Positions 53,656 through 64,000 of a stretch of DNA of 64,000 nucleotides are shown here, piece after piece. The notes beneath the pieces are model-generated. The model did not search any database and had not been told where the DNA came from. It worked only from the letters and a program-made list of their open reading frames with translations. The number at the start of each line of letters is the position of its first letter. The stretch's first letter is position 1. The stretch covers positions 111,467,563 through 111,531,562 of the forward strand of contig CM041297.1 of assembly GCA_023052935.1 (NCBI GenBank), in the 5' to 3' direction. The DNA comes from Piezodorus guildinii (Eukaryota; Arthropoda; Insecta; Hemiptera; Pentatomidae). Made by a program: the position numbers and the translations under genes.

Positions 53656-56348
53656 GTGTAAAGCCCCTAGCTATCCTCTTGTGGAACGCTAATGGCCTAC
53701 TCAACCACCGAGACGAACTCGACATACTCCTACATGACAATCACATACATATTGCATTAATAACTGAAACTCACTTCACTCAACGATCAAAATTTTACAT
53801 ACGAGACTACATCACTTATAGAACAGACCACCCAGACAACACTGCCCATGCTGGATCATGCGTTCTTATCCATAAATCCCTTCCACATTCCCTTATTCCT
53901 ACTACTCCATCTGACGCCATACAATCCTCTTCTGTAATAATTTCAACTCGTCCTTTCCATTTCACAGTCTCAGCTGTATACTGTCCTCCTGGTAACACCG
54001 TTTCCTATAGCCTTCTTAATTCCTTATTCCGATCTCTTGGGCCGCGCTTCATTGCTGGAGGTGATTACAACGCTAAACACCAACGATGGGGTTGTCGAGC
54101 ATCCAACTCCCGTGGTAGTATCCTTTCTAACGTCACAAACTCCAATTGTTATTCTATCCTTGCTCCTACGAATCCCACATATTGGCCTACATCTCTAAAA
54201 AAAAAACCTGATATCCTGGATATATTTGTTACCTCTCAAATCCCTACTTCCCAAGCCGAAATCAAATCCCTGAATGACCTTTCATCTGACCACAGTCCTG
54301 TTCTGCTTTCTTTGCATTCAAACTTTGTTCCTAAACCCTCTCCTCCTACATTAATTACAGGACGTGTAAACTGGGACCAATTTCGATATGACATAGAAAA
54401 TAAACTAGACTTAAAACTTCCACTAAAGACCAAACAAGATATTGACCTAGCCATAGAAAAACTTACTGACTCAATAAGTAGCACCATAATAGACAACACA
54501 ACTAACACCAAACCTAATAAACCTCAGAAAAGTAACCTACCACAGCACATTCAGATCTTATTGAGAGAAAAGCGCACAGCAAGATCGAAGTGGCACAGGA
54601 CCAGATACCCAACAGACAAAACTTATTACACCCAACTGACTAACAAACTAAAATCAGAACTCAAAAAATACAAAATACAAAATTTACAAAACTTGACGGA
54701 AAATCTTACGATTGCTGACAAATCACTATGGACGACTACTAAAAAAATCCTGAAGTTTAAAAATTTCAACCATCCACTCCTTAATGAAACCCGAACCTGG
54801 ACACGATCCGACGAAGAAAAATCCCAGATATTTGCTCAGCACCTCTCTAAAATATACAATCCTCATCCTGAAATACTCAATTCAAACCATGTTGAATGTA
54901 TTGAAACAGAACTCGATATTCCTCTCCAAATGACCCTACCACCTAAAGCATTTCATCCTTCAGAAATAGCCAATATCATTCACAGATTACCTACCCGCAA
55001 AGCTCCTGGACATGACCTAGTTACTTCCCGTATAATGAAACAGCTTCCTCGAAAATCCATCTGTTTTCTTACCTACATATATAATGCTATCCTCCGGACC
55101 ACATATTTTCCTGATTCCTGGAAACTATCCATTGTTAAGATGATTCCCAAACCCCAAAAGCCGCCCGAACATCCATCCTCTTACCGTCCAATTTCTCTAT
55201 TACCTATTATGGGTAAAATCTTTGAAAAACTCCTTCTGAAACGAATATATCCCATCCTTGATTCTAATCATATCATCCCTGATCATCAGTTCGGATTCCG
55301 AACATCCCATTCCACTATCCAGCAATGTCATCGTGTGGTGGACGTTGTCTCTTCTGCTTTGGAGCGCGGGTTGTACTGCACGGGAGCCTTTCTCGATGTA
55401 GAACAGGCCTTTGATAGAGTCTGGCACCCAGGACTGTTGTACAAACTCCGTAAATTCCTTCCTCCCACAAATATCCTGATTCTTCAATCCTACCTCTCTG
55501 ATAGATCCTTCAAAATTAATCACAATAGTTCCTATTCATCCCTTTATACACAGACTGCTGGTGTTCCTCAAGGCAGTATTCTAGGACCCATTCTATACAC
55601 AGTATATACAGCTGATATCCCAACCCATCCTAACACTTTCCTTTCTACCTATGCTGATGACACCTGCGTGTTATCAGTTCATAAAGATCCATTTGTTGCT
55701 TCAAATACCCTTCAAGCCCACATCAAAGACCTAGAAGTATGGTGTCAGAACTGGAGAATAAAAATAAATTCCAACAAGTCCCATCAAATAACCTTTACCC
55801 TTCGCCGTAAACCTTTGACTTCCTGCCCTAAAGTATCCTTTAATAACACTCAACTAGTTCCTGTTGAACAGATCCGATACCTAGGACTTCTTCTTGACAA
55901 ACGCCTAACTTGGAATCCACATACACGACTAAAACGACAAGAAACTGCTCGCCGCTTTAGGCTACTTCAACACTTACTAGACAAACGATCAAACCTTCCT
56001 CTTAACTACAAAAGGCTCATCTACATGACTATTATAAGACCAATCTGGACTTACGGAGTAGAGCTTTGGGGCTCTACTAAACCATCAAATTCTTCCCGCA
56101 TCCAATCCTTACAATCCAAAATCCTTCGTAAAATCCTCAACGCTCCTTAATTTGTCACGAATAAACTTATCCATAAAGACCTTAATGTTCCCTATGTTAC
56201 TGATTTGGCCCAGACCAGGTATCAATCCTTTCATGACAAACTCCATTCTCACTCTAACCCACTAGTTTCAATCCTGTCTTCCTCTTCAATTCCGGATAAT
56301 CCTCCGAGGCGCCTGAAAAGGAAATGGCCCCGGGACCTTCTAGTTTAA
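53652..56348 (+). pseudogene. Jockey ORF2: endonuclease-reverse transcriptase, one stop (J2)
   Basis: Open for 832 codons, then TAA at 56148-56150, then open again in the same frame for 65 codons to TAA 56346-56348. The endonuclease keeps LLWNANG, TETHF, GGDYNAKHQRWG (Asp138) and SSDHSP (Asp213). The reverse transcriptase keeps SSYRPISLLPIMGKIFEKLL, HQFGFRTSHSTIQQ, AFLDVEQAFDRVWH, AGVPQGSILGPILY and YADD (667-670). The stop follows KILRKILNAP, where J1 has VLRTIVNAPYYVTN, so it probably arose from a Tyr codon. The lost tail holds the PPRRLKRKWPRDLL end. The catalytic domains are intact; whether the tail is needed is unknown. Confidence 0.92.
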
Positions 56349-56500
56349 AATATTTTTAGAGTGCTGCCACTGGGTAGTGTCTCTACATGTTTTTCATGAC
56401 AGTTTTGTATATTACCATCACATTTACTAGATGTATTTTTATTTAATACAGTTGTAAATATCAATAAATATGTTTAAAAAAAAAAAAATAAAATAAGTGG

Positions 56501-57504
56501 TTTGCTATAGATAATAATTTATAATGTATAATTGACTGTTTCTATCGAAACTGGATTTAATTATTTTTTTTCTATTCATTCTTAAATCGTTTGTCACACG
56601 GACCAGATTTTTATCTCTCTTTAAAAAATATGATTTTTTTTTTTAATGATGTAAATTCAAGAAAAACATTAAACTTAATTATAATGTGATAAAAACTTGA
56701 TTGTAGGAAGTTATTTTGTATCTGCTAAATTTTAAATTGTTTATTTATAATAAAAAAGACAAAATGCATATTAAAATAAATAAAATATTCTTCCATAGTG
56801 ACCTTAGATTCAAGGTATATAGACATTTTTAAGTAGCTTAGCAATTTTATCATGTTTCTTCGGCGAATCGTGAAATAAAAGGAAATACTTAGAAATGTAA
56901 ATTTATCTAGCTGTTTTATTTTATTGAAAAATGTCGACAGTAAAATAATTGAACGTTACTTGTTTATTTAACTTCAGCTATTTTAAGCTTAGTTCCTATA
57001 CAATGATTATTCATCTTCTTAAGAATGATGACCCTATACCTGATGTAATACTGATGAAACCAATTGCTGTAGTTAACCGACTAGACATGGCTTTATTATT
57101 TTTAAAGGTCACAGTAAAATACAAAATATAATAATATCCGGAGGTTCAATGCTTATAGAAACTTCAAATCTGTAAGTTTAAACCAATGAAATCCTCCCAT
57201 TTACGCTTCGTTCAAAAAAAGTTCGATAACTATCCAATCCCTCGGCATTGAGATCGATAACTATTCATTATTTTTTAATAGTTTTTGCAGTGTAAGAGAT
57301 TTTTATTTAAAATTGTTATTTATTAAATTACATATCGTTGGTATGGCAAAAGAGCTTAAGATATATCTTTTTTTTTTTTTTTATGAGGTTACTTTGTTTT
57401 CAAATAAATAATATTTTGTTCAAGTTTGTATTTTACAATAAATAATAATCCCTAATGAGATAATATAGTGATTCATGAAAAATGAAATACTTAGGCAGTA
57501 TTTT
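56501..57504. other. no gene recognised
   Basis: A+T-rich flank of J2. Nothing supported. Confidence 0.4.
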
Positions 57505-57685
57505 TTTATTAATTGTTATTTATTGATTTATCTAGTAAATTAGCTGTAAGATAAAAGATATGAAGAGAAATTGCCCATTGGCAGCACTCTAATTGGTAAT
57601 CTAAACTAGAAGGTCTCGAGGCCATCTTCTTTTCAGACGTCTCGGAGGATAGTCAGGGAAGGAAGAGGCAGTATTTAAAATGATT
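57505..57685 (-). pseudogene. Jockey tail relic, J2-like (J4)
   Basis: On the minus strand about 57680-57605 reads DYPPRRLKRRWPRDLLV and a stop, the very end of J2 ORF2, followed by the J2 3' UTR ('gagtgctgcca' and 'ctagataaatcaata'-type blocks). The sequence upstream (57690-57770) contains 'aagtttacaggacg', not contiguous in J2, so it may be rearranged. Confidence 0.7.
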
Positions 57686-59364
57686 TTTCAAAACTTTGGA
57701 AAATCGTCCTGTAAACTTCACATTCCAAGACTTCAGTCCTATTGCCCAATGTAATATTCGATGATATTAAAAATTAACCCATAAATATAACATAAGGCTT
57801 TAAATAATATATCTTAACTTACAATTATATGTTTAAAAAAAGAAGTAAAAGTTTTAATAACGTTTTATCAAAAATGCATCTAAAACGGACGCTTTAACCA
57901 CCCACATCATGCATAATAAACGAAAGTGCTTGCCCAAAGTCACAAATGGGTGTGTACCAAGGACAACTGGTTATTTCTTTGTACGTGTTCCACGTTGTAA
58001 ATCAATGCGTTTATCAAATTATTATAAATAATTATTTGATCTAGAAAATAACTTCATAACTGAATAAAGACAATTCAAATTTACAGATCTTTTAATAATT
58101 GCGCCCTTAAATTTGAAAATTACTATTAAATTCGGTCAACATTATAATTATTTTGAGTTTCAGTTAGGTACTGTTCCAAGGTCTGCCAATTTGTCCTCTA
58201 AAAAAAATTTGCTAACCTTCTCAAACGAGCTTATGTCCGCTTAATTTTACCGGAATTAAACTACTAATTCAGGTTGATAATGAATGGATTAAATAATGTA
58301 ATTTTTAGTTATACTGGAAAATATCCAGGTATAAATTTCAATCAATACTATTAATAGATTTTAAAAACTATATATATCACAAACCTATGTCATGCATAAT
58401 TTATTTAATTTCTGTTACCCATATATGGAATGTATTTTAAGTATTCCGATTATAAAAATTTAAACCCAAATTTTAATGAAAAAATAACACATTTTACGGT
58501 ATCCTGATTTAAAATATTAAGCTCTACAAAATGACCTGTGCTTGTGTTAAGTATAACTATTGAGTAATAGTTATTCAACTTGAAGCTCATGAAACTGCAA
58601 ATTCATATGGCTCGATCCATTAGAAATTCTCCAGTCCATACCACTCGACGTATTTTATTTTCATGTTATTTTAACCAGTTATTTTCCTTAATTTTAATCC
58701 AAAGATGAAAAAACATCCCCATCACTAAACACATTTTCTGAGTTTAATACTATATCTGTAAAAAATAATACATACATAATCTAAATCATGAAATAAATGT
58801 ATTTTAGACGGAATAAGCTGGTCGGGAAGATTGATCACCGTTTTTCCTCAAGACAAGAAACTTACTATACCTTAGTAGTTTCAAGATCAAAACAGCTGGA
58901 TGAAACATCAGACTTGTTGTTCAATAGTTACTGTGTGTTGTGGCAAACTTAGGCGCCTCTTGATGTCCAGTGGGCCTCCGTGCGTCTCGCTGCGCCGCTC
59001 TCTCTTGACCCGGGATAAGTGGATACCCAAAACTTACACAAACGAACGGGTGTTGATAACCCATTAGTTTAACGCCCTTAAGCCGGTTAGCTACTGCTTA
59101 CTATAATATTCTCTAAATGTTCAATATTCTCACAAAAATCCTCCAAAGTATTTAAAGTATTACTACAATCTTAAAATATGGACGAAGTCCCTCAGCGAAG
59201 AAAAATTAGCTGAATTATTAAATTAAAATTTATAATCACTATAGATATGTATTCCTCAATTCCAACCTACGTTATTCATTCTATCTTGCTTATGTTAATT
59301 GACGTTGTTTTATTTACAATTGTGTTTTTATATTCTTTAAGTATAATGTAATTTAAGTTAGTAA
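57686..59364. other. no gene recognised
   Basis: Mostly A+T-rich. 58925-59100 is less A+T-rich ('gtgcgtctcgctgcgccgct', 'ttgacccgggataag') but matches nothing I know. Confidence 0.4.
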
Positions 59365-59960
59365 AAATGAAATGAAAAATAATTTTTATTCTGAAACAGC
59401 TAAAAATAATATAAATGAACATTAAATATTCATCTTCTGGCAATTACGTGTTCAAAATATACCTAATTAAAAAAAATAACAAATTATATTGCCAATTATG
59501 AATACAAAAATACATACATACACTTAAACACAGGCATGTATATGTACAAGGTAATATTGTAACCTTATAAACAATAAAAGAAATAAAATTAACTATAACA
59601 TATAGTTAAAATTTTAAAAAATAAATAAAGATTGCAAATAGTCAAAATGTATTAATTCGCGGTAGACTGATATTCACGGAGATGGATAAATAGTTTCTGT
59701 TTGAAGAAAGTTAAGGATTGGAATGTACGAATGGGCAAAGGTAAGGAATTCCAAAATGAAGTAGCGCGAATAACGAAAGATCTCTTAAAGGAAGCAGTTT
59801 TGTAGGAGGGAATGAACAGGCCCAGGGACTGGGATCTTGTGTTGATAAGAGTGGACAGAGGAGAGTGGAATGAACATGTTATAGAGGGTTTTTTTGGTCC
59901 TAAAGGATTGGAAAAGATGGGTTCCTGGTTTAGTCAATAACTGTATTATTGTTATTATTA
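59365..59960 (-). pseudogene. CR1/L2-like LINE, 3' end
   Basis: Minus strand, about 59860-59655, reads NTRSQSLGLFIPSYKTASFK, RSFVIRATSFWNSLPLPIRT and LTFFKQKLFIHL before a stop. This is the C-terminal block seen at 8.1 kb (TRSRHSDLYFPTHRT, RSFPVRSSTFWNSLPTHIR). The 3' UTR ends near 59370 with 'cagaataaaaattatttt', shared with the 8.5 kb copy. 5'-truncated; the terminal stem-loop is decayed. Confidence 0.75.
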
Positions 59961-60710
59961 CTATTTAGTCAATGTTAATGCATTACTGTACTCCTATTGA
60001 ATGCCGCAGGTGAAATCCTTCCCCAAGAAACGGACTTGCTTTAGTAATTTGATTTAAATAAAGTAGTTATTAAAAAAAATGTAAAGACATTATTAAAAAG
60101 TTAATTTACGTGCGCATTAGGACAAGGACAGTGAACTCTTTTATCTGTAACAGTAAAAGTTCAAAATATTCCAAAATCCGAAAGCTCTAACCAGTTCGAA
60201 AATAGAGAGGAGCCGCAAGACATTTAGCAAGATACAGTGACCTAGTCGACCTTGCCAAGTTTCCTCTTGTTTTGGCCCGTAAACCAGTTCATCACCATAT
60301 ACCAGTCTCCATTAAATCATTTATGTACTAGCATATAGTTTTTTTTTTTTTTTTTTTAACGAAACTTCGTAGAAAAAAAATCGGAACTGTTTACTATCAT
60401 AATTATGGTTTTAAAGACTTCCAAAGCCATATTTAACTTTTAAAATATTTCCTTTTAAATAAACTTCCAGGATTTAATGTTTGGGCTTGGACCTTTTATT
60501 AAATAATTTTTAAAAAACATCTAATTATCGTTGACTGGAAGAATTTGAAGGGTTTTTTTTTTTAGAAGCCATAAAAATCACGAAAACGTTTAGGGTATTA
60601 ATTTTAAAAACTATTTATCTGGATAATTTGCACTTAAAGTACCTTCATTTATTTATTGTTGGAAGAATCATTTAAAGTGGTTGCCGTATTGGTTCCAATT
60701 TAATAGCAAT
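59961..60710. other. no gene recognised
   Basis: A+T-rich with a T run at 60340-60358. Nothing supported. Confidence 0.4.
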
Positions 60711-60888
60711 AAAAAAAACAATTCTGTACCACTACTACGCATGAAGGGTCTTGGGCTCAGTACATATAGAGATTCGTGGTTTTTAGGAGAAAGGCCGTGC
60801 AATGAGGTGATTAGGACTTCATCACGCTCAGCCACCAAGTTTCACCTAATGTTTTGGGTACCAACTTTATAGAGGCTGGGTCTTGATA
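60711..60888 (-). mobile_element. tRNA-derived SINE-3, 5'-truncated
   Basis: Complement of the SINE-3 3' part: 'gaagggtcttgggctcagta', 'tagagattcgt', 'tgcaatgaggtgatt', 'ctttatagaggctgggt'. The tRNA head is missing. Confidence 0.7.
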
Positions 60889-60897
60889 TTTAAATAA

Positions 60898-61755
60898 AAA
60901 ATCTAGTGCGGGCAACACACAACTTTCACTTACCTCCATTTTTAAAATCAATGAAGAAATTTTAAAAAACAGTTGGAGATAAAAATACGTGAAACTATTA
61001 AGGAGTTAATTAAATTGAATTTATATAGAAACATGTGTTTTATTAGAAAATCTATTATATTATTATCTAAAATAATCAGTTAGTTTTATGTTCATTTCAT
61101 CAATCTCTATTAACTTTTAAAAGCTTGTTTATGAGATTATATTTTTTCTAAAATCTTTAGCTTTCCAACGGTATATCATACATGTACATAAATATTTTTT
61201 CTGTTTTCTTCTTTAGTTTGGTATCGAATTTATTCAATGTATATATTTTCCTGTTTTTCATCAGCGTTACACAAGATAATATAGTTATTTCTATTGATTC
61301 TACAAAACTAAAGGTACTTTAGGGGATACAAAATTTAAAATATCGGCATTTAAGCCCTGTCAGACCATTTTTATCCAAATAAAACACTACTGATATTAAA
61401 GCCCATTAAATTTTACATCGATATAGCAAGTTTAATCAAAATCGTCGGAACCGTTTTCGAGAAAATCGAAAAAAGGTGAAAAATGCATGGTATAAAGTGC
61501 CTCTTCTGGTAAGCTCATTGTGATGAAAAAAGTTTTGTCACGTCTCGGGTGTATAGTTGTTTTAAATATGAAATTTCAGTTTCATAGGACTAACCGTTGC
61601 CTCCCGGGAGTTACCATACACACACACACAGACCTTTTGGCGGGATTTGGTTATTTGGACTCAGGGGACCCTAAAACGTGTATTTGAAAACTGTAATTCG
61701 AAAATTTTCACGATCGCAATACTTCCCCTTACTATATATAGTAAGTGAAAGTAAA
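60898..61755 (-). repeat. interspersed repeat family B, inverted copy
   Basis: Minus-strand copy with both ends: 'tgcgggcaacacacaactttcacttacc' type sequence at the left (its 3' end) and 'gtaagtgaaagt' at 61741-61752 (its 5' end). Landmarks 'agaccatttttatccaaat', 'gcaagtttaatcaaaatcg' and 'cacgatcgcaatact' follow in order. This copy supports the length of about 0.86 kb. Confidence 0.65.
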
Positions 61756-64000
61756 ATGGCATTATATAAAGTGAACATGAAAACGGTTATGAAGAAAATA
61801 TGATTTTTGTTGGAATGTAATTTTCACTCTTAGTATGGGGCGAATTCACTTTAATTCATAATTAATTAAATAAATAATCAGTAATAGAGTTATAATAAAT
61901 AAATTAAAAGAATTGCATGCATGCCTGAATTTTGCATCATTTTATCTGATGCTATACTACACGATGTAATGTATTCACGATGCAACTCTATTAAGTTGCA
62001 GCTCTATTAAGCTGCTGAAGCCAAATGGGATGTCAAGAGTTGGATTTAATAACGTTCTATGCGTATACAAATATATGCATTCAAAGACCACGAATTAGCC
62101 GTAATCAATTTTAAATTGTTTAAGGCCTTTTAAGCATTTATCCTCCAACAAATTACTACCATACATCATCAGCATCAGTCCGACCACAGCCGGGTAAGTT
62201 AATAATACCTTAATGCTTTCTAAGTACCGTCTTTCAAAACTTTTTTCGTTATTTTATTTATATCTTTGTTTGCGTGTAAGTCAAAAGAGCTGTTAAAACG
62301 CAAGTGAGATAACAAATCAAATCGGGAGCCATTATTATTCAATATAACAGCCCTTAGTATGATATATGCCCGGCGAAACGGGAGAAGCGGTGGGGAATCC
62401 AGTCTCCTTCTTATTGTGAGAATTAAAGAAAACATTAATCAAATTCGTATATTACTATTCTTCTTTCCTCTACTTTAGAAAAAAAATAAATAAAAACTTT
62501 TGTTTCTTTGGTTGAGATATTATTAACGCGATTCATGCTGTTGATTTATGACATTGTAAACTGAGATTTATCAGTTATTCTTGCTTCAATTGTGTGAAGG
62601 TCCAAGAACTACACCTTACTAATTATTATATAAATTCAATCTTATCCTAATTAAAATATATTAAAACATATTTTAGTTTAAATAATATAGCTGTAAACAA
62701 TCACACACGCTTATAGTATTTACACCTTTCTCTTTTTATCATCTTTATTTAAATGTTATATATTTTTTCCTTATAATTAAAAAAAAAATTATAATCTGGG
62801 AAAAATTAGAAGTCGATAGTTGAAAATGCATTCTAACCCTACTCGTCCACCAACACTGGTACTTTCCTACCAAGAATATTATTACATTGATTGTGAAATT
62901 ATACTGATTAAATTTTGATTAGACGAAGTCGATATGGATATATGACCACTTTATGAAAAAAAAAAAATGCTCAATGTGAGGATAGAAGTCAGTTACCGAA
63001 GCGTATTAATGCATTAACGAGTTGGATAGGAAGTAATTTTCAAAAATAAATTCTAATAGTTTTTTTTTTTCTTTTAAAATATATAGCTTTACAAGATATA
63101 TTGTATATCAATATTACTACTCTTACTTCAATCGGGAAATATTTTACGCTTCTAGTTGATAATCAAATTCTTTTCTATATATTTATACGTTCAAACCTAC
63201 TTATATGAGAATAACACCTACCAATATTTAAAATCATTTAGTTATACATCGAAACGAAAAGCTTATTTAAAATTTATACCCCTGCAAAAAATAACTAATA
63301 TTAGTATCGGTTGAAATTTATAACTTTATATTCAGAAATACATCAATTCAAAGGTATTATATATTTTATTACAAACTATTTTTGTGAATAATTTTTCAAG
63401 TTATTAAGACTTTCTTATTCGAAAAGATATCTAATGCCTTCATCGCCTAATGTGGAATTGGTTATTAGAGAAATGTTAGTTGGCTTTGATTTCTATCAAG
63501 ATCAGAAGTAGAAAATTCGTTAAATCTTCAAACCTATCAAACAGTATTTTCCAAATTCAAAAACCCATTATTTTAGACAGCCAAAATTGTTTTTTTTTCT
63601 CTTAATATAGGAGATTGGACAAAATTGAATATATGTACAAACTACTGTATTTGGTTAAGAGCCATTCGTGATATCTCCTCTATCCAAACTAACTCCTAGC
63701 TATCTGGTGCACGGAACAACAGACAACTGACCAGAACAATGCTTCACTTTATCAGTGCATTCTCGAGCGCAAAATGACCCGGCCAAGTCATGAGAACCGT
63801 GACCTCTCCTTGCGCAATTGCGGGATGCAGTCACCGCTCTTCTGCTCTACCAGTTTTCTTTGTCTTAATTCTTTAGGGAAGAATAGTTTTAAAACATTAT
63901 GAAGTATTTACTGATTATAATTATAATAATAATAATTTTTCATTTATTCTGGGTTCTGTCACTTCTCTACATGTCTTGTTCATGCCTATTTTCTTTTAGC
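61756..64000. other. no gene recognised
   Basis: Mostly A+T-rich. 'actctattaag(t/c)tgc' is repeated back to back at about 61984-62016. 63690-63860 is less A+T-rich without a recognisable motif. The open frame 62220-62435 (minus) has no support. Confidence 0.4.

Larger units (their letters stand above)
51494..56490 (+). mobile_element. near-complete Jockey retrotransposon J2
   Basis: A full-length plus-strand element of about 5.0 kb: ~530 bp 5' UTR, ORF1, ORF2, ~140 bp 3' UTR, AATAAA at 56463-56468 and a poly-A tail. A 10 bp duplication with one mismatch ('aattaagtgg' at 51484-51493, 'aaataagtgg' at 56491-56500) marks the edges. ORF1 has one frame break in an A12 run and ORF2 one premature stop near its end. 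Protein layout is as in J1, but UTRs are unrelated by eye, so J2 is another subfamily. Confidence 0.9.

Noticed and set aside
54236..54511. Minus-strand frame inside J2 ORF2
   Set aside because: Shadow of the ORF2 coding strand; the same is true of other frames within J1 and J2.

Overview
This 64 kb window is A+T-rich, intron-scale or intergenic DNA from an animal, most likely an arthropod. The evidence is two near-complete Jockey-clade non-LTR retrotransposons, a degenerate mariner transposase, an insect-type Helitron end, and three families of tRNA-derived SINEs. I found no host protein gene, no rRNA and no functional tRNA gene that I could support. Every convincing coding stretch belongs to a mobile element. 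The species cannot be told from the sequence alone.

Layout. 0-7 kb: uncharacterised interspersed repeats (families B, C and D as named here), a 0.7 kb foldback element, a small TA-flanked MITE, a short tandem array and two decayed reverse-transcriptase tails. 7.7-9.9 kb: a CR1/L2-like LINE 3' end, a SINE and a Jockey-type 3' end. 10.4-12.9 kb: a non-autonomous Helitron split by a Jockey 3' fragment, which is itself split by an RTE-like reverse transcriptase; a SINE sits in the same Helitron with a 13 bp target duplication. 12.9-17.7 kb: a near-complete Jockey (J1, minus strand) with an open ORF2 and one stop codon in ORF1. 18-51 kb: mostly featureless A+T-rich DNA carrying SINEs, a mariner relic, CR1-like tails, a ~185 bp tandem array, two inverted-repeat modules with a hammerhead-like core, and several Jockey fragments. 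51.5-56.5 kb: a second near-complete Jockey (J2, plus strand) with target duplications; its ORF1 has a frame break at an A12 run and its ORF2 has one premature stop. 57-64 kb: further relics (Jockey tail, CR1-like tail, SINE, family B copy) and unrecognised DNA.

How the parts relate. J1 and J2 follow the two-ORF plan: ORF1 is a gag-like protein with three zinc knuckles, and ORF2 is an endonuclease plus reverse transcriptase. The ORFs abut or overlap (TAAATG in J1, ATGA in J2), which suggests coupled translation. Each copy has a few single-site lesions and recognisable target duplications, so both are young. The SINEs have no proteins and must rely on a LINE; the CR1-like and RTE-like relics show that other LINE lineages have been active. 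The features most worth following up are the nested Helitron locus, the ribozyme-like palindromes at 23.6 and 47.0 kb, the conserved 3' stem-loop of the CR1-like relics, and a perfect NRF-1/Ewg-type site at the 5' end of J1.
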